From Paeniglutamicibacter kerguelensis (lineage in GTDB: Bacteria > Actinomycetota > Actinomycetes > Actinomycetales > Micrococcaceae), in assembly GCF_017876535.1 (NCBI RefSeq), contig NZ_JAGIOF010000001.1, positions 1,178,001 through 1,242,000 of the forward strand: a stretch of 64,000 nt of DNA. Direction: 5' to 3'. The translations under genes and the position numbers were made by a program. Below are positions 18,946 through 28,133 of the stretch, one piece after another. The notes beneath the pieces are model-generated. The model saw only the letters and a list, made by a program, of their open reading frames with translations. It ran no database searches and was not told the origin of the DNA. How positions within the stretch are numbered: the first letter of the stretch is position 1; every line of letters starts with the position of its first letter.

Positions 18946-18969
18946 GGTTCCAAACTTCAGTTTGGAGCC
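18946..18969 (+). terminator. Rho-independent terminator of the tRNA operon
   Basis: Arms GGTTCCAAAC (18946-18955) and GTTTGGAGCC (18960-18969) pair with one G-T and a 4-base loop, followed by TTTTGTCTTT, a classic U-rich tail. Confidence 0.93.
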
Positions 18970-19056
18970 TTTTGTCTTTAACGGACTTTTCCGAGGGTTG
19001 GAGCGAATTCCCCCCAAGTCACGATATACCGGCCGACTATTTGGCATGATGTAGTT

Positions 19057-20859
19057 GTGACTACTAGTAATGTCCCCGAACCAGCAGGCGTGCCCGATGT
19101 TTCCGCTGCGCCTGCGGATGTGGAAGCCATCAGATTGCTCTCCGCCGTTCGAGACCAATTATCTGGTGGGCTGCTTCCCCTCGAGATCGCCGGTGCGGCT
19201 GTTGCACGGGAAAACGCGCGAACGGCAGTTGAGCAGCTGGATGACTACATCCTGCCGCGCTACCGAAGCCTGGACGCGCCGCTGCTGGCAGTGGTTGGCG
19301 GCTCCACCGGCGCAGGGAAATCAACATTGGTCAATGCAATCGTTGGCCATCCGGTAACGCGGGCCGGCGCCATCAGGCCGACCACCCGCCAGCCCATCCT
19401 TCTGCATCATGCGGAGGACATGCCGTGGCTTGAAACCGACCGCATACTTCCAGGGCTTCGCCGCATCATCGGAACTCCGGTCCCAGCAGCGCGCATGTTG
19501 CCCGCTGACCAAGTCGGTGCGGATCCGGATCCTGCCCTCATCGCTTCCATCATCCTGCTTCAGGACGATGCCGTGCCCCGTGGTATCGCCATCCTGGACG
19601 CCCCGGATGTGGACTCCATTTCCGACGAAAACCGTCGCCTTGCCGGACAGCTTCTGGCAGCGGCCGATCTCTGGGTGTTTGTTACCACGGCGAACCGCTA
19701 TGCCGATGCCGTTCCCTGGAAGCTGCTTTCCGAGGCTGCTGCGCGAAACATCAGCATTTCAATTGTGTTGGATCGTGTGCCGGCCGGCGTGGAAGCCGAA
19801 GTTTCTGCAGACCTGCAGGGCATGCTCCAACGCGAGGGGTTGGGGTCCGCGCGACTTTTTGTGGTGCGCGAGTTCCAGCTCGACGAATTGGACATGTTGC
19901 CTGAAGCGGCCGTGGGTGACATCAAGTCATGGTTGGGGGAGATTGCCGCCAGCAGTGAATCCCGCGCAGCCATCGCCCGCCAAACGCTCGCCGGTGTCAT
20001 GAGTCAGCTTGCCAACCGCACTGACGCAATTGCTGCTGCTATGGGCGAGCAAACCGCCAGCGCCCTGCGGCTTGAAACGTATGTCGACGAGGCATTTGGG
20101 CAGGCCGAAGACGGCATTCAACTGGCCGTGCAGGACGGCACTTTGTTGCGCGGGGAGGTTTTGGCCAGGTGGCAGGATTTCGTGGGAACGGGAGAATTCT
20201 TCCGGTCTCTCGAATCCGGGATCGGGCGGCTGCGCGACCGAGTAGGGGCATTTTTCACGGGAAAACCCCAGCCGGTCGACCGCGTCGAAAAAGCCATTGA
20301 AAGCGGCCTGCACGCAGTGGTGGTGGACCAAGCTGCAAAAGCCTGCGAAACCGCCGAAGACAGATGGAGGGCCGACCCCGCGGGCAAGGCGCTTGTCGAG
20401 GCAGGGAAGTTCGGAAGCCCGAGCCAGGATTTTTCGGACAAGGTTGCCGGTCAAGTCAGGGCCTGGCAACTTGACCTCGTGGATATCATCCGTGCGGAAG
20501 GCGCCAACAAGCACATGACCGCCCGTATGGTGTCATTTGGAATCAATGGCGTGGCAGTTGCCTTGATGGTTGTTGTTTTTGCTTCAACGGCTGGATTGAC
20601 CGGCTTGGAAGTGGGAATTGCTGGCGGCTCTGCCCTTGTGGGACAGAAATTGCTTGAAGCCATCTTCGGCGAGGATGCGGTGAGGCGGTTGACCAAGAGG
20701 GCAATGGAAAGCCTTGAACAGCGTTGTGAATCCCTTTTGGAGCTGGAAAGAGCCAGATTCTTGTCCTGGCTTGAAGACGTCCCGGAAAAGCAGGAGCTCG
20801 AGAACATGAATCAGCATTCGGCAGCCATTCGCCGACTGGCCCGGGAGCAGGGTGCATGA
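19057..20859 (+). CDS. Dynamin-like/YfjP-type membrane-associated GTPase, first of a pair
   Basis: The 600-residue product has a P-loop GSTGAGKS at 82-89 and a G3-like ILDAPDVDS near 190. The canonical G4 N/TKxD is not obvious; the position reads VLDRVP. The middle of the protein is helical, and one to two membrane segments lie near residues 495-530, followed by a helical tail with LEQRCESLLELERARFL. Such proteins occur as adjacent pairs in actinobacteria, and a role at the membrane is inferred; the precise function is not known to me. The GTG start is preceded by CATGAT six bases upstream. Its stop overlaps the next GTPase gene by 4 bases, so the two products are probably made together and may interact. 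Confidence 0.82.
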   Translation: MTTSNVPEPAGVPDVSAAPADVEAIRLLSAVRDQLSGGLLPLEIAGAAVARENARTAVEQLDDYILPRYRSLDAPLLAVVGGSTGAGKSTLVNAIVGHPVTRAGAIRPTTRQPILLHHAEDMPWLETDRILPGLRRIIGTPVPAARMLPADQVGADPDPALIASIILLQDDAVPRGIAILDAPDVDSISDENRRLAGQLLAAADLWVFVTTANRYADAVPWKLLSEAAARNISISIVLDRVPAGVEAEVSADLQGMLQREGLGSARLFVVREFQLDELDMLPEAAVGDIKSWLGEIAASSESRAAIARQTLAGVMSQLANRTDAIAAAMGEQTASALRLETYVDEAFGQAEDGIQLAVQDGTLLRGEVLARWQDFVGTGEFFRSLESGIGRLRDRVGAFFTGKPQPVDRVEKAIESGLHAVVVDQAAKACETAEDRWRADPAGKALVEAGKFGSPSQDFSDKVAGQVRAWQLDLVDIIRAEGANKHMTARMVSFGINGVAVALMVVVFASTAGLTGLEVGIAGGSALVGQKLLEAIFGEDAVRRLTKRAMESLEQRCESLLELERARFLSWLEDVPEKQELENMNQHSAAIRRLAREQGA

Positions 20860-22496
20860 GCCGCCGCCGATCCGAATCCGCACTTAGCCCCCTTGAACTT
20901 CGGTTGCAGGCACTGCAGGAAGCAACGGAGCTGGGAAACGAACGGCTTGGAACACAGGAAAGTGCCGCGGCCTGGGCAGTCCTGGAACGCGCGGCGGCTC
21001 GCAGGACGCTGTCCTCCGAGCACACGGTTGTCGGCTTCTTTGGGGCGACCGGCAGCGGGAAATCTTCGCTCTTCAATGCGGTCGTTGGGGAAGAACTTGC
21101 CAGGGTCGCCGCAACCAGACCGACAACCAGCCAGCCGCTGGCCGGAATCTGGGGTGCCCATGGGTCGGACGCGTTGCTGAATTGGTTGGAGGTCAATGAC
21201 CGTCGATTCCTGCACTCGCCATTGCGTCTGGCCAAGCAGGGGGTCTTTGGATCCGAAAAGGAAGCCAGCGGTCTCATACTTTTGGACCTGCCGGACTTTG
21301 ATTCCACGGTCCTGGCCAACCGGGAAATAGCAACAAAATTGGCAGGTCAAGTAGATGTCCTGATCTGGGTGCTTGATCCGCAAAAATATGCGGACGCCGC
21401 GGTGCATCACGACTTCATCAGGCCGTTGTCCGCACACGGTGCCGTGACCCTTGTTGTACTCAACCAAATCGATAATCTGCGCGAGGCACAACGGGTCCCG
21501 GTCATGACGTCTCTGCGTTCCATACTGGAACGCGACGGACTCGGGAATCCTAGACTTCTCGGCGTCTCGGCGGCGACCGGGGAAGGGATCGAAGGACTTC
21601 GCCAGGAAATAGCCAAGGTAGTCACCGCACGAAGTGCTGCATCAAACAGGCTGGCTGCCGATGTTGCAACAATTGCCGAACGACTGGGTGATGGCCACGG
21701 CGTGGAGGAACTCAAAACACCGCCCGACAAAGCAAAACGTGAGCTGATACAGAACTTGGCGGTCGCATCCGGCATGGACACCGTGGTCGACGCAGTCCGC
21801 ACTTCATACCGCCTCGATGCCCGTAAGAAAACGGGATGGCCGCTGACAAGGTGGCTGTCCAATTTCCGCCCGGATCCATTGCGTCGGCTGAACCTGAAAA
21901 GCACCGATGTAAATCCCAAGCTCAATCGAACGTCCCTTCCTGCCCCGGGGTTGGCGCAACGCGCGCAAGCCGACTCTGCCGTGCGGGCCTATGCCGAAGG
22001 CGCGGGCGCCGGTGCCCCGGAGCCCTGGAAGGCATCCATCCGCCGCGCGGCGCGCCACCATACGCATGAACTACCCGATCGTCTGGATCAAGCCATCGCG
22101 AACACCGACGTGAAAGCCACAAAAGGTGCATGGTGGTGGCCGCTCGTATCGGTGATCCAATGGATGTCCCTCGCAACGGCACTTACCGGCGCGCTTTGGC
22201 TGGCGGCACTTGCTGCGGTGCAATATCTGCAGTTCAGCCTCCCGCCCGCTCCCAGGGTGGAAGGCATCCCCGTACCAACGTTGATGCTAATCTTGGGAAT
22301 TCTGCTTGGTCTGGTCCTGGGCGTCCTGAGCGGTATCGCCGCCCGGGTCGGCAGCAGCGGACGCGCCCGCAAAGCCAGGAAGGCCTTGCTGGGCGCGATG
22401 GCTGCCGTGGCGGAAGAAGCCGTTGTCGACCCCGTCGACGCAGAAATCAATCGACACAATCAATTCATTGGAGCTCTTCGACGTGCCAGAGGCTGA
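20856..22496 (+). CDS. Era-like/dynamin-like membrane GTPase, second of a pair
   Basis: The 546-residue product has a P-loop GATGSGKS at 63-70, a G3-like LILLDLPDFDST near 142, and a clear G4 LNQIDNL near 207. Its N-terminal half resembles Era/EngA-like GTPase domains. The C-terminal third carries two hydrophobic segments (about 428-458 and 475-500), so the protein is probably anchored in the membrane with the GTPase domain in the cytoplasm. It overlaps the upstream GTPase gene by 4 bases and thiL by about 14 bases, giving a tight three-gene unit. The cellular role is not established by the sequence. Confidence 0.82.
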   Translation: MSRRRSESALSPLELRLQALQEATELGNERLGTQESAAAWAVLERAAARRTLSSEHTVVGFFGATGSGKSSLFNAVVGEELARVAATRPTTSQPLAGIWGAHGSDALLNWLEVNDRRFLHSPLRLAKQGVFGSEKEASGLILLDLPDFDSTVLANREIATKLAGQVDVLIWVLDPQKYADAAVHHDFIRPLSAHGAVTLVVLNQIDNLREAQRVPVMTSLRSILERDGLGNPRLLGVSAATGEGIEGLRQEIAKVVTARSAASNRLAADVATIAERLGDGHGVEELKTPPDKAKRELIQNLAVASGMDTVVDAVRTSYRLDARKKTGWPLTRWLSNFRPDPLRRLNLKSTDVNPKLNRTSLPAPGLAQRAQADSAVRAYAEGAGAGAPEPWKASIRRAARHHTHELPDRLDQAIANTDVKATKGAWWWPLVSVIQWMSLATALTGALWLAALAAVQYLQFSLPPAPRVEGIPVPTLMLILGILLGLVLGVLSGIAARVGSSGRARKARKALLGAMAAVAEEAVVDPVDAEINRHNQFIGALRRARG

Positions 22497-23502
22497 AAAT
22501 CTAACTGTTGGCAATCTAGGCGAGGGCGGTTTGCTGGCACGGATATTGCCGCGACTGCGCGGCGCGGCGCCATTGCTGGGTCCCGGTGACGACGCGGCAA
22601 TGATTGCGGCCCCCGGAGGGGCCTTCGTTATCACCGTGGACACCCTGGTCGAAAACCAGGATTTTAGACTGCACTGGCCCAGCGGCTTCGAAAGCAGCGG
22701 TTTTGACGTCGGCTGGAAATCCGCGGCGCAAAACCTGTCCGACATCAATGCAATGGGCGCCTATGCCACGGCGGCAGTCATTTCCCTGACCCTTCCCCAC
22801 TCAACACCGGTGAGGTGGGTCGAGGAATTGGCCGAAGGCTTCAGCGCCGCGGTTCGTGAACTGGGGGCGTTGGACTGTTCAATTGCGGGTGGGGACCTAG
22901 GGAGGGGGAGTGAGGTTTCGATCACTGCCGCTGTCACTGGGGCCCTGCCGACGGGAAAACCCATCCTGAGGTCCGGTGCCAAGCCTAGCGACATCGTGGC
23001 CGTCAATGGCGTGCTGGGGGTCGCCGCGGCGGGACTGGCGTTGCTTGATTCGACGCTGCCCGCGGCGGACTGGACGGAAGCCGAGGCTGGAATCGTGCAA
23101 GGACAGCGGCGCCCAAAGCCGCCGCTCCACGCCGGTCCCGAAGCTGCCCGCGCCGGGGCAACCGCAATGATGGATCTCTCCGACGGGTTGCTTAAAGACG
23201 GCCAACGGATGGCAACCGCAAGTGGCGCGAACGTATGTATCGAGCGTGGCGCACTGCTCAATGACATCGAACGACTTGAACCGATCTCCAACGCGCTCGG
23301 CTGCGATCCGCTGCCCTGGGTTCTTGCCGGGGGAGAGGATCACGGTTTGTTGGCTACATTCCCGGCGGAGGCCGACCTGCCTCCGGGGTTCAGGCCTGTC
23401 GGGGTTGTGCAGGCCCTCGAGCCAGGAGAATCAAATCCCAAGGTCTACTTCGATGGACTGGCGCAGGGCGCATCCATCGGTTACGACCATTTCGAAGGAT
23501 AA
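22483..23502 (+). CDS. thiL: Thiamine-monophosphate kinase
   Basis: ThiL phosphorylates thiamine monophosphate to the active cofactor thiamine diphosphate using ATP. Visible family signs are LTVGNLGEGGLLARI at the N-terminus, the metal-binding GPGDDAAMI near 33, VDTLVEN near 53, NLSDINAMGA near 86, and IAGGDLGRG near 135. The open frame can extend to 22423, but the GTG at 22483 places GGAG 9 bases upstream and matches the usual start, so that is preferred (339 residues). In many actinobacteria thiL sits in the ddl-DUF3515-recG block; here it is downstream of the GTPase pair. Confidence 0.93.
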   Translation: MPEAENLTVGNLGEGGLLARILPRLRGAAPLLGPGDDAAMIAAPGGAFVITVDTLVENQDFRLHWPSGFESSGFDVGWKSAAQNLSDINAMGAYATAAVISLTLPHSTPVRWVEELAEGFSAAVRELGALDCSIAGGDLGRGSEVSITAAVTGALPTGKPILRSGAKPSDIVAVNGVLGVAAAGLALLDSTLPAADWTEAEAGIVQGQRRPKPPLHAGPEAARAGATAMMDLSDGLLKDGQRMATASGANVCIERGALLNDIERLEPISNALGCDPLPWVLAGGEDHGLLATFPAEADLPPGFRPVGVVQALEPGESNPKVYFDGLAQGASIGYDHFEG

Positions 23503-23526
23503 TCAGGCTCCGCCGGGCGTGCACAA

Positions 23527-23597
23527 GCTGCGGTGAAGTGCCGCTGCACGGTCGGGTCATATCGCCGAGCGTCGCGCCTGCACTTCACCGCCGCAGC
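23527..23597. terminator. Long inverted repeat between convergent thiL and ndgR
   Basis: GCTGCGGTGAAGTGC (23527-23541) pairs with GCACTTCACCGCCGCAGC (23580-23597), leaving a 3-base bulge and a 38-base GC-rich loop. It may separate the two converging transcripts, though neither side has a U-run. Confidence 0.5.
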
Positions 23598-23673
23598 GGA
23601 GCATGAAGAACGACCGCGGGCATAGACCGGCCGGAAGCGTACTTCTCTGCCGCTTGGCGAACGAACATGTGTA

Positions 23674-24393
23674 TCAGTCGCCGGTCTTTCGAAGCGCTTC
23701 ACTCAAGGCATTCGCGGTTTGAACCACGACTTCTTGGTGGGCGCGGCCGGGCTGCCGGGAGAGACGCTCGATAGGGCCCGACATGGAAACCGCGGCAATG
23801 ACCCGCCCCGACGGGCCGCGGACCGGAGCCGAGACCGAAGCCACTCCAGGCTCGCGTTCTCCTAGGCTCTGGGCCCACCCGCGGCGGCGCACGCCGGCCA
23901 GGATTGTCGGGGTAAAACGCGCGCCCTGCAATCCGTCAAGAAGCCGTTCGTGGTCTTCCCAGGCCAGCAAGACCTGCGCGGCGGATCCGGCCTTCATGGA
24001 AAGCTGGGTTCCCACGGGAATCGTGTCCCGCAGGCCGACAGGCCGTTCGGCCGATGCGACGCATACGCGGTAGTCGCCTTGGCGACGGAAGACCTGGGTG
24101 CTTTCGCCGGTGCTGTCACGGAGCTGGATGAGCAGCGGTCCCGCGGCGGCAATCAGACGGTCTTCTCCGGCCGCCGAGGCCAACTCGACGAGCCTGCCGC
24201 CCAAGACGAAGCGCCCATGGATGTCCTTGCCCACCAGGCGGTGGTGCACCAAGGCCTGGGCCAGGCGGTGCACGGTCGGGCGGGAGATGTTGGTGACGGT
24301 TACCAACTGCGCCAATGAGGTGGGTCCGGCCTCGAGGGCGTTGAGAATAAGGGCCGCTTTATCGATGACGCCGACCCCACTTGATGTGTCCAT
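23674..24393 (-). CDS. ndgR: IclR-family regulator, NdgR/LtbR type
   Basis: This is a DNA-binding regulator of leucine and other amino-acid genes in actinobacteria: NdgR in Streptomyces, LtbR in Corynebacterium, where it represses leuB and leuCD. The N-terminus MDTSSGVGVIDKAAL matches NdgR closely. A winged helix-turn-helix follows (TSLAQLVTVTNISRPTVHRL near 25-45), then the IclR effector domain with GESTQVFRRQGDYRVC and GVRRRGWAQSLGEREPGVAS. An upstream in-frame GTG at 24414 would add 7 residues, but homologues start at the ATG used here (239 residues). The gene is divergent from leuC, with a candidate binding site between them that overlaps the possible earlier start, so autoregulation is plausible. 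Confidence 0.92.
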   Translation of the reverse strand: MDTSSGVGVIDKAALILNALEAGPTSLAQLVTVTNISRPTVHRLAQALVHHRLVGKDIHGRFVLGGRLVELASAAGEDRLIAAAGPLLIQLRDSTGESTQVFRRQGDYRVCVASAERPVGLRDTIPVGTQLSMKAGSAAQVLLAWEDHERLLDGLQGARFTPTILAGVRRRGWAQSLGEREPGVASVSAPVRGPSGRVIAAVSMSGPIERLSRQPGRAHQEVVVQTANALSEALRKTGD

Positions 24394-24408
24394 ACTATGA
24401 TATTGACG

Positions 24409-24423
24409 TCTCACTATTTGAGA
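24409..24423. promoter_or_regulatory. Candidate LtbR/NdgR operator between ndgR and leuC
   Basis: TCTCA-CTATT-TGAGA is a perfect inverted repeat. Its minus strand reads CAAATAGTGAGA (24420 to 24409), fitting 11 of 12 positions of CA(T/C)ATAGTG(A/G)GA, the C. glutamicum LtbR motif as recalled. It shares TCAC-N4-TGA with the site before leuB. Confidence 0.62.
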
Positions 24424-24505
24424 TGCAAATCCGTGTAGTGGATATTACGTGGCTTGCGGTGAAACAGTAAACCTATAAGACTTTTATCAAGCGAGGGAGT
24501 CGGTT

Positions 24506-25963
24506 ATGGCCGCACACCAGGCAGCACAGACGCTGGCCGAAAAAGTATGGAACGCACACGTCGTGCGCAAGGGCGAAGGGGTAGGCGCTGCGCGCCAGCC
24601 CGACCTGATCTTCATCGACCTGCACTTGGTTCACGAAGTGACCTCGCCGCAGGCCTTCGAGGGTCTTCGGTTGGCCGGACGAAGGCTGCGCCGCCCGGAC
24701 CTCACGATTGCCACCGAGGACCACAACACTCCCACGCTGGATATTGACAAGCCCATTGCGGACCTGACTAGCCGAACCCAGATTGAAACACTGCGGAAGA
24801 ACTGCGCCGAATTCGGTGTGCGCCTGCATTCATTGGGCGACAAGGAGCAGGGCATTGTCCACGTGGTGGGTCCGCAGCTGGGTCTGACCCAGCCCGGCAT
24901 GACCGTTGTCTGTGGCGATTCGCACACCTCCACGCACGGTGCTTTCGGCGCCTTGGCCTTTGGCATCGGCACCTCCGAGGTCGAGCACGTGATGGCCACG
25001 CAGTCCCTCTCCTTGAAGCCGTTCAAGACCATGGCCATCAACGTCGAGGGGACCTTGAAGCCTGGCGTGACGGCCAAGGACATTATCTTGGCCGTCATTG
25101 CCAAGATCGGAACGGGTGGCGGCCAGGGCTACGTGCTTGAATACCGTGGATCTGCCATCCGTGCGCTGTCCATGGATGCGCGCATGACGATTTGCAACAT
25201 GTCCATCGAGGCCGGCGCCCGCGCCGGCATGGTGGCGCCCGATGCAACCACCTACGAATACATCCAAGGCCGACCACATGCCCCGCAGGGTGAAGATTGG
25301 GATGCCGCGGTCGCCGAATGGGAAACTCTGGCCACCGATGAAGGCGCAATCTTCGACACCGAGGTGTTCCTTAACGCGGACGAGCTCGAACCGTTCGTCA
25401 CGTGGGGCACCAACCCGGGGCAGGGCGTCTCGCTGTCTGCAAGGGTTCCGTCCCCGGAAGACTTCGAGGATGAGAATGCACGCAGCGCATGCGAGCGCGC
25501 CCTCAATTACATGGGCCTTGAAGCGGGCACCCCGATGAAGGACATCCGTGTTGACACGGTGTTCCTGGGTTCTTGCACCAACAGTCGCATGGAAGACCTG
25601 CGCGCCGCCGCCGCAATCATTGAGGGTCAGGAAAAGGACCCCAACGTCCGGATGATTGTTGTTCCCGGCTCGGCTCGAGTTCGCCTCGAAGCGGAAGCCG
25701 AGGGCCTGGATAAGATCTTCACCGACTTCGGTGCCGAGTGGCGTTTTGCCGGCTGCTCAATGTGCCTGGGCATGAACCCGGACCAGTTGGCCGAAGGGGA
25801 GCGTTGCGCTTCGACGTCCAACCGCAACTTTGAGGGCCGGCAGGGTAAGGGCGGCCGAACGCACCTCGTTTCCCCCGTTGTCGCAGCGGCCACCGCGATT
25901 CGGGGGACGCTGTCCTCGCCGTCAGACCTTCCCACCGCATCAGCCGCCACCACCGCAGCCTAA
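24506..25963 (+). CDS. leuC: 3-isopropylmalate dehydratase large subunit
   Basis: LeuC with LeuD isomerises 2-isopropylmalate to 3-isopropylmalate in leucine synthesis, using a [4Fe-4S] cluster. The cluster cysteines are visible in [10 protein letters not shown] near residue 355 and in [11 protein letters not shown] near 418-421. [20 protein letters not shown] near 137 is the substrate-binding aconitase-family signature. Length is 485 residues, with a short low-complexity alanine/serine tail. GAGGGAG lies just before the ATG. A TATAAG box at 24474-24479 is a likely -10, with the regulator site about 50 bases further upstream. leuD follows after 9 bases. Confidence 0.96.
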   Translation: MAAHQAAQTLAEKVWNAHVVRKGEGVGAARQPDLIFIDLHLVHEVTSPQAFEGLRLAGRRLRRPDLTIATEDHNTPTLDIDKPIADLTSRTQIETLRKNCAEFGVRLHSLGDKEQGIVHVVGPQLGLTQPGMTVVCGDSHTSTHGAFGALAFGIGTSEVEHVMATQSLSLKPFKTMAINVEGTLKPGVTAKDIILAVIAKIGTGGGQGYVLEYRGSAIRALSMDARMTICNMSIEAGARAGMVAPDATTYEYIQGRPHAPQGEDWDAAVAEWETLATDEGAIFDTEVFLNADELEPFVTWGTNPGQGVSLSARVPSPEDFEDENARSACERALNYMGLEAGTPMKDIRVDTVFLGSCTNSRMEDLRAAAAIIEGQEKDPNVRMIVVPGSARVRLEAEAEGLDKIFTDFGAEWRFAGCSMCLGMNPDQLAEGERCASTSNRNFEGRQGKGGRTHLVSPVVAAATAIRGTLSSPSDLPTASAATTAA

Positions 25964-25972
25964 GGAAACATC

Positions 25973-26575
25973 ATGGAAAAAATCACGACCCACACCGGTG
26001 TTGGTGTTCCGCTGCGTCAGAGCAACGTCGACACCGACCAGATCATTCCGGCCGTCTACCTCAAGCGGATCACACGCACCGGGTTTGAAGACGCTCTGTT
26101 TGCCGGTTGGCGCAAGGATTCGTCGTTCATCTTGAACCAAGAACCGTACTCGACCGGATCGGTGCTTGTCGCCGGTCCCGACTTCGGTACAGGTTCCTCC
26201 CGTGAGCACGCTGTGTGGGCGCTCAAGGACTACGGATTCAAGGCCGTCCTTTCTTCGCGATTCGCTGACATCTTCCGCGGCAACTCCGGCAAGCAAGGGC
26301 TTGTCGCCGCCGAGGTTGCACAAAGCGACATCGAGTTGATTTGGAAGGAAATCGAGAATCACCCGGGTACCGAGATTACGGTCAATCTCGAATCCCGCAC
26401 GGTAACCTGTGGCTCGATCATTGCCCCGTTTGAGATTGATGGCTACACTCGCTGGCGTCTTATGGAGGGTTTGGATGATATCGGCCTGACGCTCCAGCAC
26501 GAAGACGAGATCACGGCCTTCGAGAACCAGCGCCCGGCTTTCAAGCCCACGACGCTGCCGGCAAAGTATTCTTAA
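25973..26575 (+). CDS. leuD: 3-isopropylmalate dehydratase small subunit
   Basis: The 200-residue small subunit carries the swivelling domain that completes the LeuCD active site. Conserved stretches are [20 protein letters not shown] near 14, [25 protein letters not shown] near 68, and [14 protein letters not shown] near 98. It begins 9 bases after leuC and is followed by a strong hairpin, so leuCD is a two-gene operon. Confidence 0.96.
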   Translation: MEKITTHTGVGVPLRQSNVDTDQIIPAVYLKRITRTGFEDALFAGWRKDSSFILNQEPYSTGSVLVAGPDFGTGSSREHAVWALKDYGFKAVLSSRFADIFRGNSGKQGLVAAEVAQSDIELIWKEIENHPGTEITVNLESRTVTCGSIIAPFEIDGYTRWRLMEGLDDIGLTLQHEDEITAFENQRPAFKPTTLPAKYS

Positions 26576-26692
26576 CTCTTTGCTGACCGCGTAACTGGTG
26601 CGGCGCGCTCAATGCTGACATGACTGATCAAGCCCGAATTGAGTAGGGTCCTACAGCTAGAAGCGGCTTAAACGCGACAGGCGTTACAGCCC

Positions 26693-26727
26693 GCATACAG
26701 CCCCCTGCAATGCCGGGGGCTGTATGC
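26693..26727 (+). terminator. Hairpin terminator between leuD and murA
   Basis: Arms GCATACAGCCCCC (26693-26705) and GGGGGCTGTATGC (26715-26727) are perfectly complementary over 13 bp with a 9-base loop, followed by TTACT. It lies about 118 bases after leuD, leaving a gap with no other feature I can identify. Confidence 0.85.
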
Positions 26728-26785
26728 TTACTAAGTCTTACCTTCGGTTTCGAAGGACAAACAATTTGGTGAGGTTCTTAAGTTC

Positions 26786-28114
26786 ATGGGGAAAGTCCTA
26801 ACGATTCATGGTGGCGTGCCACTTAAAGGAAAAGTGACCGTCCGAGGCGCCAAGAATTTGGTACCCAAGGCCATGGTCGCCGCTCTTTTGGCGGATTCCC
26901 CCTCGGTTCTTCGCAACGTCCCGGAGATCAAAGACGTTGCGGTGGTCACCAGCCTGCTTAAGATTCACGGTGTCACGGTCATCAAGGATGAAACCACCGG
27001 TGACCTGACCATGGATCCAGCCGGCACCAAGACGGCCACCAGCAACGAGATTGACACCCACGCTGGCGATTCGCGCATTCCGATTCTCTTCTGTGGGCCA
27101 TTGCTCCACAGCCTGGGAGAAGCGCTGATTCCCAATCTTGGCGGCTGCAAAATCGGTGACCGCCCCATCGATTTCCACTTGGAAGTCTTGCGCAATTTCG
27201 GCGCCATCATTGACAAGGCCGGGCCCCTGGGTACGAGCATTCGTGCTCCCCACGGTCTGACCGGTGCAAAGATTTCACTGCCATATCCGAGCGTTGGTGC
27301 GACCGAGCAGGTACTGCTGACGGCAGTCCGAGCCAAGGGCACCACCGAGCTCGAAGGTGCAGCCATTGAGCCCGAAATCCTTGACCTGATCTCCCTCTTG
27401 CAGAAGATGGGCGCTATCATCACGGTTCAGCGCGACCGGGTGATCCGCATTGTGGGGGTCGAGCGTCTTTCCGGCTACAACCACAAGGCCCTTCCAGACC
27501 GCAACGAATCGGCTTCATGGGCCTCGGCCGCCCTGGTAACCAAGGGCGACATCTTCGTCGAAGGCGCGGCCCAGCGGGACTTGACCGCCTTCTTGCACAC
27601 CTACCGCCAGATTGGTGGCGAATTCGAGGTCCGGGATGCGGGCATTCGTTTCTACCACCCCGGTGGAGAACTGAAACCACTCATGCTGGAGACCGATGTC
27701 CACCCGGGTTTCATGACCGACTGGCAGCAGCCACTGGTTGTTGCATTGACCCAGGCCCACGGCGTTTCCATCATCCACGAAACGGTTTACGAAAACCGAT
27801 TCGGGTTCACCAGCGCCTTGGTTGAGATGGGTGCCCAGGTTCAGCTGCACAGTGAATGCCTTGGTGCGATCCCTTGCCGCTTTGGCCAGCGCAATTTCCA
27901 GCACTCGGCGATCATCTCCGGCCCGACCGTGATGAAGGGCGCCGATATCGACATCCCCGATCTCCGCGGCGGCTTCTCGCATCTCATTGCGGCCCTGGCG
28001 GCCGAAGGCACGAGCCACGTGACGGGAATCGAACTGATCAACCGCGGCTATGAGAAGTTCATGGACAAGCTCACTGATCTCGGTGCGCGAGTCGAAATGA
28101 ATGAAATAGCCTAG
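26786..28114 (+). CDS. murA: UDP-N-acetylglucosamine 1-carboxyvinyltransferase family protein
   Basis: MurA transfers enolpyruvate from PEP to UDP-GlcNAc, the first committed step of peptidoglycan synthesis in the cytoplasm. The 442-residue product has the two-lobed EPSP-synthase-like fold: HGGVPLKGKVTVRGAKN at the start with K23-N24, the catalytic loop NLGGCKIGDRPIDFH with the catalytic Cys at 121 (the fosfomycin target), and MTDWQQPLVVALTQAHG near 315. The cysteine is kept, unlike the mycobacterial Asp form. GGTGAGG lies 12 bases before the ATG. It begins a run of cell-envelope and lipid genes (plsC, gpsA, ddl) on the same strand. Confidence 0.94.
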   Translation: MGKVLTIHGGVPLKGKVTVRGAKNLVPKAMVAALLADSPSVLRNVPEIKDVAVVTSLLKIHGVTVIKDETTGDLTMDPAGTKTATSNEIDTHAGDSRIPILFCGPLLHSLGEALIPNLGGCKIGDRPIDFHLEVLRNFGAIIDKAGPLGTSIRAPHGLTGAKISLPYPSVGATEQVLLTAVRAKGTTELEGAAIEPEILDLISLLQKMGAIITVQRDRVIRIVGVERLSGYNHKALPDRNESASWASAALVTKGDIFVEGAAQRDLTAFLHTYRQIGGEFEVRDAGIRFYHPGGELKPLMLETDVHPGFMTDWQQPLVVALTQAHGVSIIHETVYENRFGFTSALVEMGAQVQLHSECLGAIPCRFGQRNFQHSAIISGPTVMKGADIDIPDLRGGFSHLIAALAAEGTSHVTGIELINRGYEKFMDKLTDLGARVEMNEIA

Positions 28115-28120
28115 TCCGCA

Positions 28121-28126
28121 TAGGCT
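28121..28126 (+). promoter_or_regulatory. Possible leaderless -10 box (TAGGCT) for the acyltransferase gene
   Basis: TAGGCT ends 7 bases before the ATG at 28134, within the 19-base gap after murA. An internal promoter here would let plsC-gpsA-ddl be expressed apart from murA. Confidence 0.35.
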
Positions 28127-28133
28127 AATTTGC

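Noticed and set aside
18536..19158. Short frames across the tRNA genes that contain the same peptide on both strands
   Set aside because: They translate the duplicated tRNA-Glu sequence; the RNA cloverleafs explain the conservation.
24415..24505. Possible leader peptide or riboswitch before leuC
   Set aside because: No small frame with leucine codons and no terminator/antiterminator pair is visible; the regulator site explains control well enough.
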